Shown: positions 25,807 to 35,328, counted from the stretch's first letter. The stretch: DNA of 64,000 nucleotides from Bradyrhizobium diazoefficiens (GCF_016612535.1 NZ_JAENXS010000004.1:1-64000); one strand, 5' to 3'. Translations and numbers: made by a program. Notes: generated from the sequence alone by a model not told the origin.

Positions 25807-25851
25807 GAATAGAAACTATATTGACTCGACCTGCTAGCCCGTATAGTTTCT
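25807..25851 (+). promoter_or_regulatory. Operator/promoter B before the DUF4407 operon
   Basis: The site repeats operator A: the first 19 bases (GAATAGAAACTATATTGAC) are identical, the 14-bp centre differs, and it ends CGTATAGTTTCT. Here the outer arms AGAAACTATA and TATAGTTTCT approach a perfect inverted repeat. The promoter-like TTGACT and TATAGT elements read toward the gene starting at 25885. It is most simply a second target of the WYL regulator at 21491-22372. Confidence 0.7.
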
Positions 25852-25884
25852 TTACTTATTGGGTAGAGGGGCAAAGGCGAGCCG

Positions 25885-27366
25885 ATGCGTGTCACCACCG
25901 AGCAGGGCGGACGAAGCGATCAGGAACCTGGATCGGTTGGCGCAAGCGCACTTTGCGGGACGACGCGAATTCTCTGGACTCTTGCAGGTGTCGATCCCGA
26001 TCTTGCAGCTCGCATGCCGAGAGACGAGCAGTGGTGCTTTCGCCGTGTGGCGCTCGCGATGCTCATTGGCGGAGCTTTTCAGCTGAGTATCAGCTTCACG
26101 GCAATGTCAGTCCTGACCGACCAGAAGCTTCTGGCCTTAGGTGTGGCTCTGCTAATCAGCCTCATCCTGTTCAGCTTCGATCTCGCGTTTGTGCATGCTG
26201 ACTGGATCAGCCAAGGTCTCAGTACTCCTGGTTTACAGACCTGGAGCGGGTACGCCGCTCGCATTCATCGAGTGAAGCGCGGTCTGTCACTCGGCTCGCG
26301 CTGGCTGCTGTCAATCATTGCGGCCAGTCTGTTTGCCCAGTGTCTCCTATTTGTCCTCTTCCGCCCCGAAATCGACAGCTATTTGGCCCGCGAGCATGCC
26401 GAGGCAAATGCATTAGTGGTGCAGGCCGCTTGGCAAGAGCACGCCAAGCTGCTCACCGCTCTCAACGAGCGCGTTGTCGTGGGCGAGCGCAGAGAACAAG
26501 AGTTAGGCGCCGAACGCTCGCTGCTACCGCGCGCGGGACAGGAGTCAGGGATTACCAAAGAACTCGCACATCAGGATCATGTTCGAAGCAGCTTGGAACA
26601 AGAAATTGAAAATATGGAGCGCGCGCTAGATCATCAACGCACCAGCGCGGCGGCAGAACAGTTCGGCGTCAAGCTGAGCACAAGCACTGGACTTCGTGGT
26701 CAAGGTGACTACTACCAATTCCATCAGTTACAGGCGCAGCAAACTGCGCAAGCGTTGCATATCAAGAGGACGGCGCTGGAGGAGTTGGCTCGCAAGATTG
26801 AAACGCTGCGGATGGAGCAAATGCGGCAGGGCAGCACAGTCATAACCGCTACGGATGCGCGCCTTGCAGCTCTCGATCAGGCGCTCGACCTTCAGCGCAA
26901 GGCGACCGACGAGTCTCGGCGTGAGCGACAAGTCTTCGAGGCTCAGCGCCAACCATGGATCGAAGAGCACGCGCGAAACGATTTCAACTACGTTCCACCT
27001 CGCTCGGGTCTACTTGCCGACCTTGATGCGCTCCTTGCAATCTCGAAGTTGAGCCCAGCGTTAGCGGCATTCGTTCTCTTGTTGAAAGCGATGATCATGG
27101 CTCTGGAGCTTGCGGGGCCGCTGACGAAGGCGCTGCTCACGCCGCCCAGCACGTATGCTACAGCGGTCGCGCTGCGCTTCCTGGACTGCTTGCACTCGGA
27201 AACAGAGCGGCGACGTGAGCTCGAGCATGATCGAGCCGTCGCTACCGACCGGCGCGAAACGGTTGCGCACGCGATCGAGATGGCGCGCAGCCGACGCCGC
27301 GCTGAGACCCAAGCGTCCTCCGGATTCCACAAGTTGTTCGATGATGCCGCCAGAGCAACTGCTTAG
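25885..27366 (+). CDS. DUF4407 membrane protein with long coiled coil
   Basis: This 493-aa protein carries the DUF4407 opening (RILWTLAGVDPDLAARMPRDEQW). Transmembrane helices lie near 50-75, 85-105 and 138-160, a long charged coiled coil spans about 165-345, and a final hydrophobic segment lies near 385-420 (SPALAAFVLLLKAMIMALELAG). The 2+2 transmembrane layout around a coiled coil suggests an inner-membrane protein that senses or transmits a signal across the membrane. It is first of three tightly packed genes behind operator B. Function of DUF4407 is not established; the link with a CapW/BrxR-like regulator hints at a conflict role. Confidence 0.7.
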   Translation: MRVTTEQGGRSDQEPGSVGASALCGTTRILWTLAGVDPDLAARMPRDEQWCFRRVALAMLIGGAFQLSISFTAMSVLTDQKLLALGVALLISLILFSFDLAFVHADWISQGLSTPGLQTWSGYAARIHRVKRGLSLGSRWLLSIIAASLFAQCLLFVLFRPEIDSYLAREHAEANALVVQAAWQEHAKLLTALNERVVVGERREQELGAERSLLPRAGQESGITKELAHQDHVRSSLEQEIENMERALDHQRTSAAAEQFGVKLSTSTGLRGQGDYYQFHQLQAQQTAQALHIKRTALEELARKIETLRMEQMRQGSTVITATDARLAALDQALDLQRKATDESRRERQVFEAQRQPWIEEHARNDFNYVPPRSGLLADLDALLAISKLSPALAAFVLLLKAMIMALELAGPLTKALLTPPSTYATAVALRFLDCLHSETERRRELEHDRAVATDRRETVAHAIEMARSRRRAETQASSGFHKLFDDAARATA

Positions 27367-27375
27367 GAGTATGCC

Positions 27376-28005
27376 ATGGACCACAAGAACGCTCCCCATT
27401 TCAACATCGCGCCATCTTACTCTTTGACACGTTCGGGAACGCGCGGAATCCCTAAAGGTCCCCTCGGCTCAAGCATCGCGTCCGCCACTGGAGAGCTTGC
27501 CGCAATAAAGGACCGCCTCGGGTTTGTGGACGCTTATATCCTACAGCGCGACATTGGGCGCGAAAGCAAACGGGCGATACGCGAGGCGTACGGCTTGCTG
27601 ATCGAAGCACAGCGTCAGGCACTAGTCGCGCGGATGACGCACGAACTCGACGAGGAGAAGAAGCGGATTTTCGTGCAGTCGATGCAGGTTTCCAATGCAA
27701 TTGATCGGGAAATCGCGGAGCTAAGTGCCGAGTTCACCGGCGCGCTCTTTGAAGGCGCCTTGAGCCAGGGCGTTGCGGCGGCGCGAGCGGAGAAGGAGAC
27801 GCTCCAAAACCTTGAAGAGTTGCATCAGCAGGGCGAGATCACCTCGATCCGATACCAACAGCTACAGGGCGCGGCATCGGAAGCGTGCGATCACATCACC
27901 AGCATCGTGAAGACGAATGTCGCAAAGATCGTCGAGAGCCATTTGGAGAAGCTCGAAGGGACTTTGAGGCTCTTCAAGGACCGGGCGCTAAAGGAGATGC
28001 CCTGA
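27376..28005 (+). CDS. Helical cytoplasmic protein, second gene of DUF4407 operon
   Basis: This 209-aa protein has no recognisable family, signal or transmembrane helix. It is almost entirely helical from residue 35 on, with heptad-like charged stretches (KKRIFVQSMQVSNAIDREIAEL, ARAEKETLQNLEELHQQGEI). It lies 9 bp after the DUF4407 gene and its stop overlaps the next start (TGATG). It may be a soluble partner that binds the coiled-coil part of the membrane protein. Confidence 0.6.
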   Translation: MDHKNAPHFNIAPSYSLTRSGTRGIPKGPLGSSIASATGELAAIKDRLGFVDAYILQRDIGRESKRAIREAYGLLIEAQRQALVARMTHELDEEKKRIFVQSMQVSNAIDREIAELSAEFTGALFEGALSQGVAAARAEKETLQNLEELHQQGEITSIRYQQLQGAASEACDHITSIVKTNVAKIVESHLEKLEGTLRLFKDRALKEMP

Positions 28006-28358
28006 TGGCGCGGAAACTCGCATGCTTCACCTGCGGGCTGATGGGTGTGCTTGTCCTCGGGGCGGCAGTATGGGCTCGATCCAACCTTCTTGATCCGTTC
28101 CTCACGGTCGACGTTCCGACGCTACTCCTCAAGAGCAGTGAGTATGAAGGCCGCCGAATAACGGTACGAGGTGTCGTTGATGTTAACGCAGGAATCCTCG
28201 GACGAGGTATGTTCAAGCTGCGGCAGAACGGCTCTGACCTGTGGGTGCTTACGGATCGAGGCGTTCCGTCTGAAGGGCAGATTGCTACCGTCCATGGGAC
28301 GTTCAAACAGGGAGTCAAGCTTGGGTCGGTTCAACTGCCCATCCTGTTGCAGGACTAG
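28005..28358 (+). CDS. Membrane-anchored OB-fold-like small protein, third gene of DUF4407 operon
   Basis: Start at ATG 28005 (TGATG with the upstream stop) gives 117 aa. An N-terminal hydrophobic anchor (CGLMGVLVLGAAVWA) is followed by a beta-barrel pattern (YEGRRITVRGVVDVNAGILG, LWVLTDRGVPSEGQIATVHGTF). This resembles the periplasmic OB-fold domains that contain a strand with RGVV and end in VxGxF. It is probably exported and tethered. A hairpin 43 bp downstream may end the operon. Confidence 0.6.
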   Translation: MARKLACFTCGLMGVLVLGAAVWARSNLLDPFLTVDVPTLLLKSSEYEGRRITVRGVVDVNAGILGRGMFKLRQNGSDLWVLTDRGVPSEGQIATVHGTFKQGVKLGSVQLPILLQD

Positions 28359-28400
28359 TCCTTCTTGCATCTACTCGTGAGAGCCTGTCTCGCAGAAAGA

Positions 28401-28420
28401 AACCCCGCCAAAGCGGGGTT
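28401..28420 (+). terminator. Hairpin after the DUF4407 operon
   Basis: The 20-bp element AACCCCGCCAAAGCGGGGTT forms an 8-bp GC-rich stem with a CAAA loop. No clear T-run follows on the plus strand; a short CTTTCT tract appears on the minus side. It lies between converging genes, so it may serve both directions. Confidence 0.55.
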
Positions 28421-28464
28421 GAAGCGTTGCGCCTCTTTGATCATCAGCGGCACGGGCTACTTGA

Positions 28465-28740
28465 TTATAGCGAGCGAGCGTCGAGATCATCTGAGAACGT
28501 CATGAAGACGTGCTCGATGAAGAGGGCGCGGTTCTCAGGATTGCACGCCATATAGTCGGTCAGGTGGACAATCTCGTGCAGAGTTGTACTGCGGAACGTC
28601 GAATGTTTCCTGGACAATAAACGCGCCGGAAACGTGGTTTGTAGGTGCGTCGGAAATGTGTACGGGACGAGCATTTGCATTCTCCTGAATGGGTTAGCCC
28701 TGCCCACTGGTGGAGCACCGCTACGAATTGAACGTAGCAC
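28465..28740 (-). CDS. Small protein with HExxH segment, possibly a metalloprotease remnant
   Basis: The 91-aa frame ends with LHEIVHLTDYMACNPENRALF. This holds an HExxH motif followed by further helical sequence, as in small zincin peptidases, but the N-terminal half is not family-like and the total length is very short. It may be the 3' piece of a decayed gene or a genuine small protein starting further in. Evidence is weak. Confidence 0.25.
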   Translation of the reverse strand: MLRSIRSGAPPVGRANPFRRMQMLVPYTFPTHLQTTFPARLLSRKHSTFRSTTLHEIVHLTDYMACNPENRALFIEHVFMTFSDDLDARSL

Positions 28741-28924
28741 GTAGTCGGGGCGTGTCTCGACGTTCCCCCAACGGGGCGTAACACTCGCCAGTGCGTTTAG
28801 CTGACCGATGGCCTAGGTGGGAAGGAGCAGGGCTCTTGATAGTATACCGCGCGAAGCAGCGCCGCGCGCTTTACAACAAGCGCTGTAGGCGTCATAGAGT
28901 CCGCAAAGCATCAAAGGAGCCAAG

Positions 28925-29113
28925 ATGGCAAAGAAGGCGAAGAAGATGAAATCGGGCCGCCGCGGATATACGAAAGCGGACGTAAAGGAATTGTGTGCCC
29001 ACTCGAAGGCCAAGACGCCCGTCGCAAAAATCGCGAAGCTCACGAAGCGCAGCGAGGGGGCATTGCGGCAGAAGGCCCGCACGCTCGGAATCGGCCTGGG
29101 CCATCAACGCTAA
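28925..29113 (+). CDS. 62-aa basic HTH-like protein
   Basis: ATG 28925 follows a strong ribosome binding site (AAAGGAGCC, 5 bp spacing). The product starts MAKKAKKMKSGRRGYTKADV and continues with a helix-turn-helix-like stretch (ELCAHSKAKTPVAKIAKLTKRSEGALRQKARTL). This is the KT-x-VAKIAKxLKRSEGALRQKA pattern common in small SANT-like or histone-like proteins of rhizobia (from memory). It probably binds DNA. It stands alone with no obvious operon. Confidence 0.65.
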   Translation: MAKKAKKMKSGRRGYTKADVKELCAHSKAKTPVAKIAKLTKRSEGALRQKARTLGIGLGHQR

Positions 29114-29599
29114 TGGCGAGGTTCAATCGCATTTTCCCGAAGCGACGCTCGTCCAGATTATCTGCGTGCTGATGGCAGTCGTCATCATAAAGATGTCGAG
29201 CTAAAACGAAAAGCAGCCGTGTCGGGCGGCTTGTTTTGGTCTACTGGTGCGGAACGATCTCATCTAGTAGTCCTCCGCAAGCATCCACGTCGGCGATCCA
29301 AACGGGGTTCGAGAAATCTTTGTGGTGAGTGGAAGCGGCGTTCCCGCGGCGGGCACCTCAGCAACTGTGCGCGGCGTGTTTCGGCAGACGTTCACGGTCG
29401 GCACGTATCAGCTTCCGGTGCTAGTTCTCAGGCCGTGACCTATCCGAAGTTAAGAACTCTTTCGTGCCACGTCTTGCTTGCAGTCATGCCTAGTTGTTAG
29501 GATTGCTGGTGTACTTTCAATTTGCGCATTTGCTTCCAAATATCGCGAGTTTGACGCGGTTGCATGACGGAGTAGGTGAGCCACAGCGTGGAGGATGAA
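29114..29599. other. Non-coding stretch
   Basis: Almost 490 bases between the small HTH-like gene and the DUF3825 gene with no supported gene. Short frames lack starts with ribosome binding sites. The last 25 bases hold the ribosome binding site of the next gene (GGAGG at 29590-29594). Confidence 0.35.
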
Positions 29600-31426
29600 A
29601 TGTCTTCGACCGAAGCCTCGGGTCACGATGATGGGTTGGTTCTTTGCCGCGACGCGAGAACTCCGCAAGAGACATTCTGGCCTTGTTCAGCTGAAACGCT
29701 TGCAGCTTGGTATCGTGAAAATCGCGTAGCAGATGCAGATTGGATTTTCATTCCATCGGTTGGTTGGAAGACCTCCAAGGAAGCGCGAAAGCTTATAGAG
29801 GAATTAGGAGCAAATAGGACATTCGAGAATTCCAAGCTCCAATCGCCCAAAGCTAGTCCTTCGCAAGAAAGTACTGGTGGGTCTAGTTGGCTTGATGGCG
29901 TACTGAAGGGGGTCGGTTCAGCGATTGAAGATGGGCATACGGATGTTGCCCGGTTTACAAGCGGTCAAGAGCGGCGTCCGGTCCAAAATGGTGGCGACGA
30001 GCAGACCGGCGCGGGTTACTTTCAATCGGGTCTTGACCGACAAAGACAAGCGGCAGCTGCCGAAACTCGTTCGGATGAGCGAAGCGAACGGCGGACAACT
30101 CCCACCGGTTCAGATTCGAAGAGCGGGGGATCCAGAGCAGCATTACCGGGAAGATTGAAAGGTAAGGTCAAATCGTTGAACAGGCGACAGACGGGCGGGC
30201 TAATCGAAACGCAAGATGGAGGAGGGCCCGCTGGTTTCTCAATTTGGGAGATCGTAAACAGGTGCTCGGCCACTCTCTTAGAGGGAGCGGAGTTAGAATG
30301 CGATTTGATCGAAACGAGTAAGGGCTTGGCTGCAAAGAACATTAGAATAGAAAAGTTACGGCCGGTAACGGATCAAGACCGACTTCCAATCGGCAAACGC
30401 TTACATGAATGGGCCAAGGTCGATTTTAACAAACCGCATGAGCATGATGGAAAACGCTACGATAACATCCTAGATGCGCTGGCCGACATAGCGTTGGATG
30501 AACCTTGGGCTATCGGCGGTGAAAACGAAGATAAAAAGTTTCCGCTTCTGCGCGATTACCTGTATGCCACTTTTGTTCGTCTAGGGAGCGCAAGCCAAAA
30601 CAAAATCGCGATCAAAAATATGGAGGGGAAGTATTGGGCTGTTTTCAACACGGGTCTGGTTGATAAGCTCTACAATGCCATCTACTTGCTATTTGAAAGC
30701 GACACTCGTTGGATATGGCGTCTCGCCCACATCGCAGTTCCCCCAAACGGGTGGGAAGGGCGCAGACTTATTATATTGTTTGACCAAGACGAATTGCCGC
30801 TGCCTGCGACCTATTTCAAAGATGGCAATGAAGTCATTATGATTCTCAAGCAGCCTGGCCGCGTAATCCCTTTCCGCGATGATCATATTATCGATGATGC
30901 CATCAAGAATGATCGATATCCCGCCGACTTTTTGGAAAGATATCGACCGGACGATCTGGAGTGGGAGGACTATACAAAATATCCACCACTTCCGAGGCGC
31001 AAGGACGACATTCCAGCGTCGCCCCGTGGAAAATTTCTAGCGAAGTATGTCGAGCGGATGCGCTCCAATGGCGGTGATGCGCGAGTGAAGTTCAAGGACG
31101 CAATTACAAACGCTGTTGCTAAGGCCCAACGGCGAACCTTTTGGAATTATAAGACCGCAATTCCTTCGTACTATCCTGCGGCAGACAAAATGCAGCTGCT
31201 GCTGCCTCTGTCACTCGACAGCAGAGATGAAAAGAAGGTGAGTGTCGCGCTAATCGTGAACCGGCACCCGTCAGGGGCATACGAAGGTACAACTATTTAC
31301 CCGCTCGAGTGGGCATATCGGCACGCGCGCGTAGTTTGTAGGCCTGATAGCGATTGGCTGAAGGCAGAAGATATTTCTCCGCCTGAAGCAGCTGATGACG
31401 GCGAGGATTTGGAACAGGATGATTAG
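29600..31426 (+). CDS. Cold-shock-like plus DUF3825 protein
   Basis: ATG 29600 has a good GGAGG 5 bp upstream and gives 608 aa; an in-frame GTG at 29576 would add eight residues. Residues about 1-75 resemble GYF-2-like modules (TLAAWYRENRVADADWIFIPSVGWK). A low-complexity linker follows, then a cold-shock/OB-like segment (KGKVKSLNRRQTGGLIETQDG). The C-terminal 350 residues match DUF3825 (LPIGKRLHEWAKVDF, ALADIALDEPWAIGGENEDKKFPLLRDYLYATF). DUF3825 often occurs with RNA-binding modules, which suggests an RNA-related role, not demonstrated. A terminator hairpin follows 12 bp after the stop. Confidence 0.75.
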   Translation: MSSTEASGHDDGLVLCRDARTPQETFWPCSAETLAAWYRENRVADADWIFIPSVGWKTSKEARKLIEELGANRTFENSKLQSPKASPSQESTGGSSWLDGVLKGVGSAIEDGHTDVARFTSGQERRPVQNGGDEQTGAGYFQSGLDRQRQAAAAETRSDERSERRTTPTGSDSKSGGSRAALPGRLKGKVKSLNRRQTGGLIETQDGGGPAGFSIWEIVNRCSATLLEGAELECDLIETSKGLAAKNIRIEKLRPVTDQDRLPIGKRLHEWAKVDFNKPHEHDGKRYDNILDALADIALDEPWAIGGENEDKKFPLLRDYLYATFVRLGSASQNKIAIKNMEGKYWAVFNTGLVDKLYNAIYLLFESDTRWIWRLAHIAVPPNGWEGRRLIILFDQDELPLPATYFKDGNEVIMILKQPGRVIPFRDDHIIDDAIKNDRYPADFLERYRPDDLEWEDYTKYPPLPRRKDDIPASPRGKFLAKYVERMRSNGGDARVKFKDAITNAVAKAQRRTFWNYKTAIPSYYPAADKMQLLLPLSLDSRDEKKVSVALIVNRHPSGAYEGTTIYPLEWAYRHARVVCRPDSDWLKAEDISPPEAADDGEDLEQDD

Positions 31427-31438
31427 GCTGCTATAAAG

Positions 31439-31467
31439 AAGACCTCCCAGGAAAAATGGGAGGTCTT
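31439..31467. terminator. Bidirectional terminator hairpin between converging genes
   Basis: The arms AAGACCTCCCA and TGGGAGGTCTT form an 11-bp perfect stem around a 7-base loop (GGAAAAA). It lies between the end of the DUF3825 gene and the end of the minus-strand gene at 31497, so it can stop transcription from both sides. Confidence 0.8.
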
Positions 31468-31496
31468 GGTGTGCTTAGTCGATCTGGTCAGATCAA

Positions 31497-31835
31497 CTAA
31501 GGCTGGACGAATACAAACTGGCCTCCCGCGAACCAGGGACAGTCCGGATGACCTGTATCGGCATCCAGAACCAATCCTCCCTTGTTGTACAGATCGAAGA
31601 TTCGAGCAGCTCCGCTTGAATCGGGGATAGGTACGCTGGCGACACCGAAGGCGTCTCCGCAAGGTTGGTCAGGAAACTGTAATCGAAGCTGCGGACCCAC
31701 TTCGACCGAACAGAGCTCCAAACCAAGCTGCCTTGCCCGAGAGCAAATGTCACGGTAGTTGGCCGCAACGCTCCGAAACCCGAGTTCTGCTACCGAAACT
31801 CGGACGAGATTCAGCTCGGCTCTGGTCTTGGCCAC
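31497..31835 (-). CDS. Conserved hypothetical protein, 112 aa
   Basis: The protein is soluble, with no signal or membrane helix. It has the balanced alpha/beta look of a conserved small domain (NYRDICSRARQLGLELCSVEVGPQLRLQFPDQP, PIPDSSGAARIFDLYNKG, PWFAGGQFVFVQP). I do not recognise a function. It converges on the DUF3825 gene with a shared terminator between them. Confidence 0.55.
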   Translation of the reverse strand: MAKTRAELNLVRVSVAELGFRSVAANYRDICSRARQLGLELCSVEVGPQLRLQFPDQPCGDAFGVASVPIPDSSGAARIFDLYNKGGLVLDADTGHPDCPWFAGGQFVFVQP

Positions 31836-32011
31836 TTGAAAGCTGGTCGACTGGATGACGCTCGCTGCTAGCTCGCTCGCCGTGCAGTCAACGCTCGCAA
31901 GAGAGAGCTGGTCCCGGTTGTCTGAACAGAATCTCCGCGTCGATAAGTGGAGCGTCTGCCGGGGTTAGGCTGCCGTGCGGAGCGGCAGCGGGTTGAAGTA
32001 GGCTTGATCCG

Positions 32012-32647
32012 GTGTGCCGCCGTCAAGGCTCGAATGTGGGCGGCGGCCATTGTACAACAAGGTTTAACAACGCCCACGGGACCGTTTTCAGAGAACTGTT
32101 CTACCGTTGGCATCCGTGGTTCGGGATGCGGGTGGCGATCCACGAGGCGGTCGATAAGGCCGATGGCGTTGTCTTTCGCTGCACGTTGAGCGGCTCGACC
32201 GTAGACCGATGGCTGGAAGTGCCGGCCTGGATGTTCGACCGAGCAATGTGCCCCGATCCGCCAAGGCTGACCACATCGCCTTTTGTCAGCATGGATGCGC
32301 TGTTAGCGCTGTCGGATCTTCTCCGGCACGCATTGAAGCCGCCGCTATCATCATCGAATGCACCGCATTCTGGCGCATCCATATCCTCTCACGATCAGAA
32401 TCGGGGAGAGGCCCATGACCATGCGAAGCCCGGTAGCGCCAGCGATGCCGGCCGAACGACGAAGGATTCAGCAAAGCGACCGTTCTCGACAGATCGATCT
32501 GTTCGCCGACGTAACGCCGATACAGATGCCGGCATGGCGGGACCTGCCGGAACAGGCGCGGGGTACGCTAACCGTGCTGATGGCGCGGCTGATCCTGGAG
32601 CACGCTCAGATCAGCAGCGCGGCCTCACGGTCGGAGGCCGGTCATGA
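32012..32647 (+). CDS. Accessory protein of the serine-recombinase element (first ORF)
   Basis: The convincing part is about residues 23-110 ([26 protein letters not shown] ... [14 protein letters not shown]). A similar short protein is often found just before large serine recombinases in Bradyrhizobium (recalled, not checked). The start (GTG 32012) and the C-terminal 70 residues are doubtful, because they overlap the next gene in another frame; a shorter native end or a frameshift is possible. Function unknown. Confidence 0.4.
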   Translation: MCRRQGSNVGGGHCTTRFNNAHGTVFRELFYRWHPWFGMRVAIHEAVDKADGVVFRCTLSGSTVDRWLEVPAWMFDRAMCPDPPRLTTSPFVSMDALLALSDLLRHALKPPLSSSNAPHSGASISSHDQNRGEAHDHAKPGSASDAGRTTKDSAKRPFSTDRSVRRRNADTDAGMAGPAGTGAGYANRADGAADPGARSDQQRGLTVGGRS

Positions 32648-32654
32648 TCACTGA
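32415..32654 (+). CDS. Accessory protein of the serine-recombinase element (second ORF)
   Basis: ATG 32415 with upstream GGAGAGG gives 79 aa ([30 protein letters not shown]). It is a small, charged protein with a helical C-terminal half ([22 protein letters not shown]). Its 3' end overlaps the recombinase start by 11 bp. Length and position fit the small companion protein of these recombinases. No known activity. Confidence 0.55.
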   Translation: MTMRSPVAPAMPAERRRIQQSDRSRQIDLFADVTPIQMPAWRDLPEQARGTLTVLMARLILEHAQISSAASRSEAGHDH

Positions 32655-34863
32655 CAAGGTCCGGCCGCACCATCTGGAGCGCAAGGCGCTGCTTTATGTG
32701 CGACAATCTTCAGCCCATCAGGTATTGCACAACCGCGAGAGCAGCGCGCTGCAGTACGCCATGCGGGATCGCCTGACGGCGCTCGGTTGGTCGGAGATCG
32801 AGGTCATTGATGACGATCTTGGCCGCTCAGCCGCCGGCGGCGTGCAGCGCGCTGGCTTCGAGCGCATGGTTGCCGAAGTCTGCCTCGGCAAGGTCGGTGC
32901 GGTCTGCGCACGCGAGGTGTCGCGCTTCGCGCGGAACAGCCGAGACTGGCAACAGCTGATCGAGATGTGCCGCGTGGTCGACACCGTGCTGGTCGATCAG
33001 GAGACGATATATGCGCCGAGGCACGGCAATGACCGGCTGCTCCTTGGCTTGAAGGGCAGCCTCAACGAATACGAACTCGATCTCCTACGCCAGCGCTCGC
33101 TCTCCGCCCGCCACGAGAAGGCGCGCCGAGGAGAGCTTGTCGTTACCGCGCCAGTGGGCTTCGTGAAGGCCGGCGATCGCTATGAGAAGGATCCAGACCG
33201 GCGAGTGCAGGAGGCAATCGTGCTGGTCTTCGACAAGGTGCAGGAGCTTGGCAGCGCGCGGCAGGCGCTGTGCTGGTTCCATGAACACGATATCGATTTG
33301 CCGGTGAGGCAGAATAACGGAGAAACGACCTGGCGGCGTCCCAACTACGCCACCATCCACCGGATGATCGACAACCCGATCTACGGCGGGGCCTATGCCT
33401 ATGGTAAGACTGCCGCAGCATCGGGATACAGCGCCGATGGCGTCAGCGTGAAAATCCGTCGCAAGGCGCGGTCGGATTGGCTGGCGCTGATGCCGAATGT
33501 GCATGAAGGATACGTAAGCTGGGAGAGAGCGGAAGCGATCCGCAAAATGGTCAGCAGCAACGTTCCTACCGGCTGGCATCACGGCGCACCCAAGCATGGC
33601 GACGCGCTCCTTGCCGGGCTGATCCGCTGCAACCGCTGCGGACGCAAGCTGACGCTGAAATATACAGGCGCCAAGCACGGGATCCCGCGCTACAGCTGCA
33701 GCCGGGCCTGGATGGACAACGGCGCGCCTCACTGCATCGCCTTCGGCGGTCTGCGCGTTGACGACGCCATCGAGAATGCGTTGCTAACTGTTGTCGGCCC
33801 TGGCGCGGTCGCCGCCGCCACAGCCGCCGAAACGGAGGCAAGCCAGCGGCAGGATCAGGTGCGCGACGCTCTCGGCCGCGACCTCGAAGCGGCGCGTTAC
33901 GCCGCCGACCGTGCCTTTAGGCAATACGATGCTGCCGATCCAGCCAATCGGCTGGTTGCGGGCGAGCTGGAGGCGCGCTGGAACAGGGAACTCACGCATG
34001 TGGCGGAGGTCGAGGCCAAGATCGTGGCACATGATGCAGCCGTGCCCGTTGCTGCCGTCAATCCCCTCGCGCTTGGTCTACTGGCGTCGAACCTCAAGAC
34101 GGTCTGGTCCGCACCGACGACCGATGCGCGCCTCAAAAAGCGCATCGTGCGCACCGTCATCCATGAGGTCGTGGCCGATATCGACGACGCAGCCGCCGAG
34201 ATCGTTCTCGTCGTTCACTGGATCGGCGGCATGCACAGCGAGATGCGCCTGCCCAAGCGCCGCCGCGGTCAACGGAACAGCACATCCGCCGATGTGATCA
34301 CCGCCGTGCGCCAGCTCGTGCTGATCGCCAATGACGACCTGATCGCCGGCATACTCAACCGCAATGGCCTGAAGACCGGCAATGGCAACCGATGGACTCG
34401 CGAGCGTGTGACGTCGATGCGATCGAACTATCGTATCCCGGTGTTCAAGCCCGCCGAAGACGGGATGGAGCCGTGGCTCAACCTCAGCAACGCCGCGAAG
34501 CTTCTGCAGATTGCGCCCAAGACGCTTCGACTTGCCGCACAAGCCGGAGAGATCGAGGCAATCCATCCTCTCTCGGAAGGACCATGGATCTTCGCTCGCG
34601 CCGCGCTCTCGACATCAGCCGCTCGATCGATCACAGAACGGGCGCTACAGAACCCGAGGTACCCTGCGGGATCGCATCCCGGCCAGCTCGACGAACACGT
34701 TGTCCCGCCAAGCGCCTTTGCCGTCCATGCTGATGGCGATGCCATTGCTGGCGAGCGCGCCGGTGAACGCCGCGCCGGTGAACTGCGAGCCATGGTCGGT
34801 GTTGAAGATGTCGGGCTTGCCGTGACGCGCCATAGCATCCTCCAGCGTCGCAACGCAGAATGA
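32644..34863 (+). CDS. Large serine recombinase, C terminus altered by an IS insertion
   Basis: This 739-aa frame starts with the resolvase catalytic domain ([20 protein letters not shown]; the nucleophile Ser should be in the VRQSS motif near residue 20). It continues with the Recombinase domain ([22 protein letters not shown]), a zinc ribbon ([17 protein letters not shown]) and a coiled coil ([21 protein letters not shown]). The natural C-terminal region ends near 34685. The last 60 codons (from about [11 protein letters not shown]) are antisense reading of an IS3-family remnant. The enzyme may still be partly functional because only the extreme C terminus is replaced. Confidence 0.85.
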   Translation: MITDKVRPHHLERKALLYVRQSSAHQVLHNRESSALQYAMRDRLTALGWSEIEVIDDDLGRSAAGGVQRAGFERMVAEVCLGKVGAVCAREVSRFARNSRDWQQLIEMCRVVDTVLVDQETIYAPRHGNDRLLLGLKGSLNEYELDLLRQRSLSARHEKARRGELVVTAPVGFVKAGDRYEKDPDRRVQEAIVLVFDKVQELGSARQALCWFHEHDIDLPVRQNNGETTWRRPNYATIHRMIDNPIYGGAYAYGKTAAASGYSADGVSVKIRRKARSDWLALMPNVHEGYVSWERAEAIRKMVSSNVPTGWHHGAPKHGDALLAGLIRCNRCGRKLTLKYTGAKHGIPRYSCSRAWMDNGAPHCIAFGGLRVDDAIENALLTVVGPGAVAAATAAETEASQRQDQVRDALGRDLEAARYAADRAFRQYDAADPANRLVAGELEARWNRELTHVAEVEAKIVAHDAAVPVAAVNPLALGLLASNLKTVWSAPTTDARLKKRIVRTVIHEVVADIDDAAAEIVLVVHWIGGMHSEMRLPKRRRGQRNSTSADVITAVRQLVLIANDDLIAGILNRNGLKTGNGNRWTRERVTSMRSNYRIPVFKPAEDGMEPWLNLSNAAKLLQIAPKTLRLAAQAGEIEAIHPLSEGPWIFARAALSTSAARSITERALQNPRYPAGSHPGQLDEHVVPPSAFAVHADGDAIAGERAGERRAGELRAMVGVEDVGLAVTRHSILQRRNAE

Positions 34864-35328
34864 TGCCTCCATCGTGATCGACAGCCGCCACGACAGTACC
34901 CGGCGGGTCGCCCAGTCCAGCACGACAGCCAGATAGACGAAGCCACGCGCCATCGGGATGTAGGTGATGTCCATCGCCCAGACCTGGTTCGGGCGCGTGA
35001 TCTCCATGCCGCGCAACAGATATGGATAGATCTTGTGGCCGGGCTCGGGCTTGGTGGTGCGCGGACGGCGGTACAGCGCCTCTATCCCCATCCGCCGCAT
35101 CAGCGTTTTGACATGCCGACGGCCGATCTTGCTCCCCTCGGCAGCCAGCAGGCCTCGCAACATTCGCGAACCGGCGAAAGGAAACTCCAGATGCAGCCGG
35201 TCGAGCCGTCGCATGATCGCGAGGTCGGCGGAAGGCACTGGACGCGGCAGGTAATAGACGCTGCCACGGCTGATGTTCAGAGCTTCCGCCTGCTTGGTGA
35301 TCGACAGATCGTGCCCACGGTCGATCAT
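34645..35328 (-). pseudogene. IS3-family transposase OrfB, 3'-truncated
   Basis: The frame starts MIDRGHDLSITKQAEALNISRGSVYYLPRP and carries the HTH_21 part and the first two catalytic Asp residues ([27 protein letters not shown]). It reaches NVFVE, the expected catalytic Glu, then runs into unrelated sequence. The normal last 55-60 residues are missing, so the element lost its left end where it meets the recombinase gene (about 34685). It is probably inactive. Confidence 0.85.
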
